Origin: Pyrus communis
Taxonomy: Eukaryota; Streptophyta; Magnoliopsida; Rosales; Rosaceae
Length of the DNA: 64,000 nucleotides
Direction of reading: 5' to 3'
Assembly (NCBI RefSeq): GCF_963583255.1
Contig: NC_084813.1
Span: 24,086,953 to 24,150,952, forward strand
The position numbers and the translations under genes are program-made. The notes under the pieces are model-generated. The model ran no database searches. It saw only the letters and a list, made by a program, of their open reading frames with translations, and had not been told where the DNA came from. Below are positions 57,408 to 64,000 of the stretch, in pieces (within the stretch, counting starts at the first letter, position 1; each line of letters starts with the position of its first letter).

Positions 57408-60400
57408 GCTGCGTATATTTGTGTATAAATATATGTATTGGCAATTTGTATGTATAAAGGCGTCAGCATATCATAGCTCATAAGTGTAGCTCTCAATTTC
57501 AATTTCGATTTTATTTTAATTTTTGCTATTTGTATTGGATTTCAATCACCGTGTAGAGCTTTACATATTTTTAATTTCGTCCTTCATTTATTTTTGTGGT
57601 TTGGTTGGTGTTTTTGTTCGAATTCGAATTCGTATGTTTCTTGGTGTTTTAGAGAATGTGACCTTAGGCAGTATCATCGGGTAAAGATAAATTGGGTTTT
57701 TTCTTCTTCCAAGGTTTAGTAATAAACAACTAGAATTTTATACTGATGGAGAGTCTATTTAGGCATTTTGGGTTAGTTGCGAGTCTCGCCAGAACTTATT
57801 TCTTTCTTTTCGTCATTATAAAAGAAAAATCACGCATAAGCACTGTTCTAAAATTCCCGCTTAGGCGCTAGGCAGCTGGCAACCATCCCGATTAATGCCT
57901 AGGTATTTGAAAATTAAGAAAGGGCGTCTAGACTCACTGAGGCACCTGCCTAGCTCGCCCAGACCCGCCCAGGCAGGTGCCGAGGTTGCGACTCACTTAG
58001 ACAGAAAACAGATAACTTTCATTTTGCATTTTATTTTATTTTTCAATAAATTAGAAGAGACTTGTTGAATACTTAAATGAACACACATTATATGCTTGTT
58101 TCTCATATTTTCATTATGTTCCAATACTTCATAATATACTGTCGTTCTATTTTATGGTTTATGATGAAATTATATATATTTTAAGTATAAACATACACTT
58201 ATTCACACGAAATATAATAGATTTACTTAAATCCGCCTAATCCACTTAGGCACCCGCCTAGGCCCCGTTTAGCCTTCTAGGCGCTAGGCCCTAGCCCGCC
58301 GCCCGACTAGTGCCTTGCGTCTTTTAGAACCTTGCGCATAAGATTGAGTGTTTTGCTTCTTTTTTCGTCAACTTCGTAAGAATTACTAGCATTTACAATT
58401 TGTGGGAAATGTAGTTAACAACGTTAGTGGGTCATATACTGACAATGTTAATAAATGAATTTCGTACGAAACCTTCCTTTTGGATTTGTTGATTTGTGAT
58501 AAGAAGGTTATTCTGGAAAATTTTGATGGGAGAATTTAAATAACAAGGGATGTATGAATGTGCCCGTATATGTTATCTTTATGCCTTGAGCACCTGTCAA
58601 TGTTTATATCAGAATGGTTTGGTTCATTGGATAAGCTTAAGATTTCATTTTGGTATATAATGCTGATGAAGCTTGAAATTGCATTGGCACCCCACAGGTT
58701 GATGATGAAGAGAATGACAAGGTTTTGGAAATTGAGCAAAAGTATAACGAGATACGCAGGCCCGTCTATGTGAAGCGGAATGAGATAATAAAAACCATTC
58801 CTGACTTTTGGCTAACTTCTGTTAGTGATCCAATATATGTCATATTCATCTTTTTTAGAATGTTTAATGGTTGATACATAATTTGGGCATGTATATAACT
58901 TGTGCATTATTGTTGCACGCAGTTCATGAGCCATCCTGTACTTTGTGATATTTTGAGTGCAGAAGACCAGAAGGTCAGACAAATACTTTGTTAAAATTTT
59001 TTACTTTAAGAGTAAATTTTCGTGTTTCCTCCTACTGTCTTAATTCTCTCAGCTGACTGGAATTGATCAATTCTGTGTATTTACCAATTCTCTTCTTTTC
59101 TTCTTCACATAGATTTTCAAGTGTTTAAAGTCTATTGATGTGGTGGACTTCAAAGATGATAAGACGATAGGATACTCCGTCACATTTGTAAGCTCCTTCT
59201 TTTCGTGTTGACTTTACCTTGGGGACACGCACATTCTATTGTCTGTTCTCCATGCATGCTGCTTTTCTTTGTTCTTTTTGGATTTTGCTCCAATTATATA
59301 ATGCCCATTTTTCTCTGATAGTGTTTGAATTACTCTTTGCTAATGCTTCTTTCTAATGCCTCTGTTTCAGAACTTTAATAACAACCCTTATTTTGAAGAT
59401 ACAAAGCTGACGAAAACTTTTACATATATTGATGGTGAGACAACAAAAATTACTGGTACTCCCGTCAAATGGAAGGAGGGCATGGTATTCACCGCATTTG
59501 CCACTTTGGCTCTTGTCTTCTTTTTTCTCTCTTCTTTTCTCCCTTCATAGAACTGGAGTTGTAAACTGTGTAGGGTCTTGCAAATGGAGTTACTGACGTG
59601 AAAAATGGAAAGAAACGACCACATGTTGATGAGAGGTTATGTTCTTTTGATTCTATGTGTTCGTTTATAGCTAATCTGTTCTATTAGGCTGGGGTTCAAG
59701 GGTTTATAAGCTATTAGGACCTCTTTTTGCTTGGCATAAAGTGTGAGTCCCCTGTTTTTTGTACATCTGAACCAAGAAGCAAAACATCTTTTGTACTGCT
59801 ATGTATTCCATGTTGTATGCCCTTATAAAGGTGCAATTGAGTACTACTTTAATAAGAATTAAATGCTTCAAATTTTTGTTAACATAGGAATTTATTACGT
59901 TGAGGATCTTATTTCTTATTCCTGTTTCCATATATATTTTGTAGTTCTTGCTCTTTGACTCACCCATTGGCATTTTAATTATTGCAGCTTCTTCAGTTTG
60001 TTTAACGAAACTGAACATAAAGATATAGATGCGATTCATGATGAGGTAACGTCCGTTTTTGTTTATCTATATTCACTGAGTAACGCTTGTATGTATCTGT
60101 GGATGCTAATTTTTCATATGTAAAATGCTTCTTTTAAAAGGAAAATCACCTGATGGTTATCACTCATAACCATCAAAATTAATGGTATTTGCTTGCCAAT
60201 GTGTAGTTTTTAGTTATAGTTTCATCCTTTTAAGGTTTAACTGTTGCCAATTCCTGCACGGTTTAAATTGAAGTTAAAAAAAATCTGCTTTTATTTTCCT
60301 TTTTAATCTCTACTGATCTTTCATTTACTGTGACATTGCAGGTGGTAGAGATAATTAAGAATGACTTATGGCCCAACCCTCTAAAGTATTTTAATAACGT

Positions 60401-61328
60401 AATAGTCTCTCTTCATGAGCGTATATTTGTTATTTTTAATACATCAACTGATCACTTCGGTTTTATTTATTTAAAAGTACTTGGGTAACATCTATAGATC
60501 CCTTTTTTAATGCCTTTGGAACAAACGGGATGGATTCTCATCTCCTAGACTTGTCGGGAGTGCTAGTCTATCTCCAGGACTTGTTGGGAGTGCTAGTCTA
60601 TCTACCAAGACTAACCCGGGCAGGCAGGGTAACTTTTTATATTTGTTGTTTCAGGAGGCTGACGAGGAGGAGGTCGATGAAGAGGATTCTGAAGATGATG
60701 AAATGGTAACGAAGATGAAATTTCATTGCCTATATGTTGTGTACATCATTATTCTTCTTTTCTAACTCATACAGAAAAAATTGTTTTTTACTAATGCGGG
60801 TTGTGGTTAGACCCGATGTTGAAAAAATGTGATGCTTACATGAATTACATCTTCTGTGGTGTGTATAGGCATGTCATGCGAGTGATATATCCGTAGTTTA
60901 GTTGATGATTCGATAGGTTCTCTGTGTTTCTTTGTTTTGCCTCCTTTTACTGTGGCAAATGGTTGCATTGTGAAAATAGTCTGAGTCACTACATGTTGTC
61001 TGTACCGAATAGAGTTCTTGCTCTTGCATAACGCAGTGGCACGCCAACTTGTTACAAAACCATAACAGCAAATTCAGTTCTGCTTTCGGAGCATGGTTTT
61101 ACTTTTCATATTCATGGGCGGGTTATGAGAGGCTGGTCGATCAGCCCACTCATGCCCCACAAAACAGGATCCCATCCCCTCGAGTCTTACTAGTATATAT
61201 TCCTTCTAGTCACAGTTGATCACCTTGGATGTTAGTGTGGAATTGATGACTAACAACTTCTGAATGCATATGTGCAGGAGAATGGTGACGAAGATGATGA
61301 AGACGACGATGACGAGGAAGATAGCTAG
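57203..61328 (+). CDS. NRP1: NAP1-related protein (SET/NRP histone chaperone)
   Basis: Ten exons: 57203-57331, 58698-58820, 58923-58973, 59113-59187, 59371-59484, 59574-59635, 59988-60045, 60342-60398, 60655-60705 and 61278-61328. Total 771 nt, 256 residues, about the length I recall for the Arabidopsis NRP proteins. All junctions are in frame with GT-AG borders. Residues about 22-75 form the long dimerisation helix ([20 protein letters not shown] and [20 protein letters not shown]). The NAP/SET earmuff domain follows ([78 protein letters not shown]). The last 32 residues are almost all Asp/Glu. The family binds H2A-H2B/H3-H4 and acts in nucleosome assembly, repair and root growth. The upstream in-frame ATG (57170) is rejected because family proteins start at the MVAD-like position. 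Exon 6 uses the second of two possible acceptors (59573), which restores GLANG. Confidence 0.95.
57351..57406. repeat. (CT)n microsatellite at the start of NRP intron 1
   Basis: About 25 CT units begin 20 bp after the exon-1 donor site. Confidence 0.95.
57841..58334. mobile_element. hAT-like element in NRP intron 1, 494 bp
   Basis: Ends are CACTGTTCTAAAA and, inverted, CAAGGTTCTAAAA. A perfect 8-bp target duplication CGCATAAG lies at 57833-57840 and 58335-58342. Both subterminal regions are rich in TAGGCG/CGCCTA words. No transposase. Confidence 0.9.
60548..60607. repeat. 30-bp tandem repeat in NRP intron 8
   Basis: Two units starting GACTTGTCGGGAGTGC and GACTTGTTGGGAGTGC, about 50-100 bp upstream of the exon-9 acceptor. 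Confidence 0.85.
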
Positions 61329-61625
61329 ATTCTTCTCGGGCTGACTTCTCTTTCATTGATTATGTCTTGGTCGATCAGCGATACGTACCGTTGTAGTAGG
61401 ATACATGGGAAGAGAAGAGGACTTGTAGCGTATTAATCCCCCACAGCAGACTTGTCGCATATAAATTAGTCTCAGTTTATCGTTTAGGCCTTTTGGGTTT
61501 TGTTTTAGTGCGCAGAGTCGTTTTAGGATTCATGCAGCTGACCTCACTTAATTGGATACGACTTTGTAGACGTTCTTATACAATTCAGTCTTATAGCCAA
61601 TGAGGTTTTAAAGCTTAAAAGATGT

Positions 61626-61740
61626 TGGTTTTTTTCGTTACATTGGGGATAATCGAATCCCGGGGCTTAGGACCCCTAATCCCGACCAAACAACCCGCCC
61701 TTCCTCGTCGCCTGAGCTAACCTCAAGGGCTTAAACCTTA
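61626..61740 (-). mobile_element. Probable tRNA-derived SINE, minus strand
   Basis: On the minus strand it starts CTTGAGGTTAGCTCAGGCGA (A-box-like), then GGGATTCGATTATCCCCAAT (B-box-like), and ends CGAAAAAAACC. No clear long target duplication was found, so it may be truncated. It lies 300 bp after the NRP stop. Confidence 0.6.
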
Positions 61741-61755
61741 CAGATCTTGTTAGGT

Positions 61756-62080
61756 AAAGATTTGCGTAACTCCTCACTTTGGTTCTTGAGATTTGAAATC
61801 AATAGAAGTGGTTTCTAAGATTATCCATTATTAATCATTTTGATCATTTCATGAAAAATCTCTATTAAATAAAAATAAAATGACAAAAATGCCTTCAATT
61901 TTTTGTCAAATCCTTTTGACCTATGGTTTGTTAAATTGAAAGTATTTTTGTCATTTTAATCCTTATTTAACATAATTTTTTACGAAATGACCAACATGAT
62001 TGATAATGAACAATCTTAAAGACCATTTCTATTGATTTCAAATTTCAGGAATCAAAGTGAGGAGTTTTACAAATCTCAGG
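61756..62080. mobile_element. MITE between NRP and the THADA-like gene
   Basis: The left arm is AACTCCTCACTTTGGTTCTT and onward. The right arm in reverse complement is AACTCCTCACTTTGATTCCT and onward. The arms continue about 100 bp through GAAATCAATAGAA. Non-coding. Confidence 0.75.
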
Positions 62081-62425
62081 AACCATTTTGGCTAAAAAGT
62101 CATAAAATAAAGAAGACTACTTGTGTTGACCGCCGTCAACAACCCACATCACCGAGATTCCTCAAACATGTCCGGCCGAAAAATCGGTTCTCTAAAAAGC
62201 ATTCAACTTCTGCACCAGACTCTCAGAGTTCGAATTCTTCCCCTCCTAATATTGCTTGTATAAAAAAAAAAAATTAAAAAAAAAGTGCAATATGAAAGTT
62301 GGAATTCAGAGCAACTGTATTCCCAGCTGAAGTGTATGCCAACATTTCCTTGAAATTCTCCAAAATCTCCCAAATAGTGAACGATATGAATCCTCCATGG
62401 CTATTGTATTTGCACAAATTACACC
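62081..62425 (-). other. Spacer and 3' untranslated region of the THADA-like gene
   Basis: No gene is seen. The plus-strand 81-codon frame beginning at 62032 starts inside the MITE and is not credible. It includes an A-rich tract (62261-62285). Confidence 0.45.
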
Positions 62426-64000
62426 TTAACTAAGAAGAAAATAGGGATTGAATCCATCCCATATTGCATCCTCTCCCAATTTCGGGATCACGTTGTCACC
62501 GTTGGAGCCAACAGCATCCTCGTGCGATTTAACGACCAACAAATACAGGTTAGAGATCAAAGGGTTCCTGAGAAACGGATTGATAGCTTTACCGAGTTCT
62601 GCAACATCAGACAGTAGATGCTTGTTATCACCAGTTTTCCCGTTGAGTACGCACTTCGAGAGGGTATGAAAGGCAAGCAAATTGGCATAAAGCGGCAGAA
62701 ATGCATCCTTGTGGTTGCCCGCTCCACCAACCCAATCAGCTCCACCTAGTTTCGCGATGCGGTCCTTGGCAAATGCAGTCAACTGGCAAGAAAATCTGAG
62801 TCTCCAATCGCGTAGATAATCACTAAACTGTTGCTTGTTTAGAAAGTCAGCTGCCCAAGATTTTGAAATCGGAAGGTTCTCCAGTTGCGAACAGCATAGT
62901 TGACAGACGAACAGCTTTTCCTCATGATGATTATCGATCTCCTTATCAAATACCTGTCTCACAATATCTCCTTTCAGCACCTCACGATTTGATGCATTCA
63001 GCACCCAGCGTAAAAGATAATCGAAATACCCAGTCCAGTGACCAAAGATGGAAGATAGATGCTCAAAACAAGACCCGATCACTTTCTCCACTTGAGTGGG
63101 AACAACTCCACTACGAGAGCTTCCAGATCTTTTGCTCGTAAAACTCCCCTGAATACCAATGGCAAGCCTTTCTCTAATCTCATCATCTTCATCCTCCAGC
63201 AGCTGGATACATGTGAACCATATATCTAGTATTTGATGCCCGTAGAAATTAACCGCTTCTTTTGGTTCAAAAGTTGAGCATGAATTTTCAGAAGGGATTC
63301 GGCTATTGAATACAGTGGAACCGATAAGCGCAGCTTGCTCTAGCAAACCAGATGCTATGATAGACTCTGCCGCTGCCATGCGCATGTTTATTGGCTCAGA
63401 CGAAGCACTATGTTTCATAATTACGTTGGTGAAAAAGGAAATTATGCTATAAAGTCGGGTCAACTGTTCTAACCAATCAGAGTCACTGTTGTCAATAAGA
63501 ATATAAGTTGTAAATAAACCTGCAAACCGCTTTACGCAGATTCCGAAGCAGCAGATGAGTGTTTGTTGAGCTTTTGCATGTCTTGTGACCTTGTACAAGG
63601 AAATCAACTTATCCCAAAGCAGAAACACAGAATCACATTCCATACTGCCAACGTAAATTGTTTCCGTGCATTTTGCATCCCCAAGTTTCTGGAACTGCAG
63701 CGTGTTCCAAGTGAATAGAATCCTCAGTATGTAATATGAGCATCTGTGGTACTTCTCCACATCCAATATATTAACCAATGTCGTTTGGAGGTTAGTTCTG
63801 ACCCAGTGCTGAATAACCCTAATCTCACTGCTGATGTCATGGGACTCGTTACCAGATTCTGTTGATGTTACGAATTTCAGCAGCCACTTCAATGTTGCAA
63901 GTCGAACTTCATAATCTGAATCTGACAAAGAGCGGACCAGCCTTTCCTGGAGTCCCGCAAAAGAGTTTTCCATTTCAGGTATCTCTGCATATCTTGAATT
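62426..64000 (-). CDS. THADA: THADA-like protein (DUF2428 family), C-terminal part
   Basis: The frame is open from the right edge to the stop at 62426 (minus strand), about 524 codons in one exon. The ATG at 63973 is not the true start: the frame continues upstream without a stop (PEMENSFAGLQERL). The sequence is helical, HEAT/ARM-like repeats: LVRSLSDSDYEVRLATLKWL near the start, HILDIWFTCIQLLEDEDDEI in the middle, and AFLPLYANLLAFHTLSKCVL towards the end. This fits the C-terminal region of the large (about 2000-residue) THADA/Trm732 family. In yeast the homologue partners a methyltransferase that modifies position 32 of tRNA. The DUF2428 core itself lies outside the window, so the family call rests on repeat character and recall of plant homologues. 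Convergent with NRP. Confidence 0.72.
   Translation of the reverse strand, partial: NSRYAEIPEMENSFAGLQERLVRSLSDSDYEVRLATLKWLLKFVTSTESGNESHDISSEIRVIQHWVRTNLQTTLVNILDVEKYHRCSYYILRILFTWNTLQFQKLGDAKCTETIYVGSMECDSVFLLWDKLISLYKVTRHAKAQQTLICCFGICVKRFAGLFTTYILIDNSDSDWLEQLTRLYSIISFFTNVIMKHSASSEPINMRMAAAESIIASGLLEQAALIGSTVFNSRIPSENSCSTFEPKEAVNFYGHQILDIWFTCIQLLEDEDDEIRERLAIGIQGSFTSKRSGSSRSGVVPTQVEKVIGSCFEHLSSIFGHWTGYFDYLLRWVLNASNREVLKGDIVRQVFDKEIDNHHEEKLFVCQLCCSQLENLPISKSWAADFLNKQQFSDYLRDWRLRFSCQLTAFAKDRIAKLGGADWVGGAGNHKDAFLPLYANLLAFHTLSKCVLNGKTGDNKHLLSDVAELGKAINPFLRNPLISNLYLLVVKSHEDAVGSNGDNVIPKLGEDAIWDGFNPYFLLS

Noticed and set aside
59551..59573. First acceptor-like TTCATAG as the start of NRP exon 6
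   Set aside because: Using it inserts a stop after a few codons; the second acceptor (GTGTAG, ending 59573) restores the conserved reading frame.
63971..63973. ATG as the start of the THADA-like gene
   Set aside because: The frame stays open upstream to the window edge, and this sequence corresponds to the C-terminal part of a much larger protein.

Overview
The window is nuclear DNA of a flowering plant. Its genes have introns with GT-AG borders. They encode an R2R3-MYB factor, a NAC factor, a plant DUF1666 protein, ribosomal protein L34, an SUV3-type organelle helicase, a NAP1-related histone chaperone and a THADA-like protein. Intergenic space is AT-rich and full of LTR retrotransposons, MITEs, SINEs and hAT-type elements. 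The gene content and repeat style fit a woody rosid, and I would guess Rosaceae (apple/pear group). That guess is inference, because no species marker was tested.

Layout. Positions 1-15 kb hold almost only transposons: a hAT-like element inside one copy of a local duplication (64-979), a 5.9-kb non-coding LTR element on the minus strand (1915-7774), and a three-level nest (8874-12992) in which a Ty3-like element contains a Ty1-like element and a SINE. A LINE RNase H fragment follows (13560-14490). Positions 15-20.6 kb are non-coding with a few MITEs and a Harbinger-like element. A subgroup-1 MYB gene occupies 22044-20611 on the minus strand. Positions 22-31 kb are non-coding with MITEs and three SINEs.

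A conserved-looking block follows on the plus strand: DUF1666 gene (31241-34517), RPL34 (37694-39219) and a FEZ-like NAC gene (44383-46053). From memory, Arabidopsis carries FEZ next to RPL34A and a DUF1666 gene next to RPL34B, so this looks like the ancestral order. Right behind the NAC gene sits a 3.2-kb hAT-like element with six copies of a 338-bp tandem repeat (46157-49353). Then come the SUV3-like helicase gene (50471-53092), a TIR-bounded element that appears to have captured RRM and LOTUS/OST-HTH gene fragments (54287-56367), the NAP1-related gene NRP (57203-61328, ten exons), and the 3' end of a THADA-like gene on the minus strand that runs off the right edge (62426-64000).

The genes do not form a pathway. 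Two are transcription regulators (MYB, NAC), three are housekeeping (RPL34, SUV3 helicase, NRP), one is a tRNA-modification cofactor (THADA), and one is of unknown function (DUF1666). The most unusual material is in the mobile DNA: the array-bearing hAT element, the gene-capturing TIR element, and several insertions whose target duplications let the order of events be read directly.
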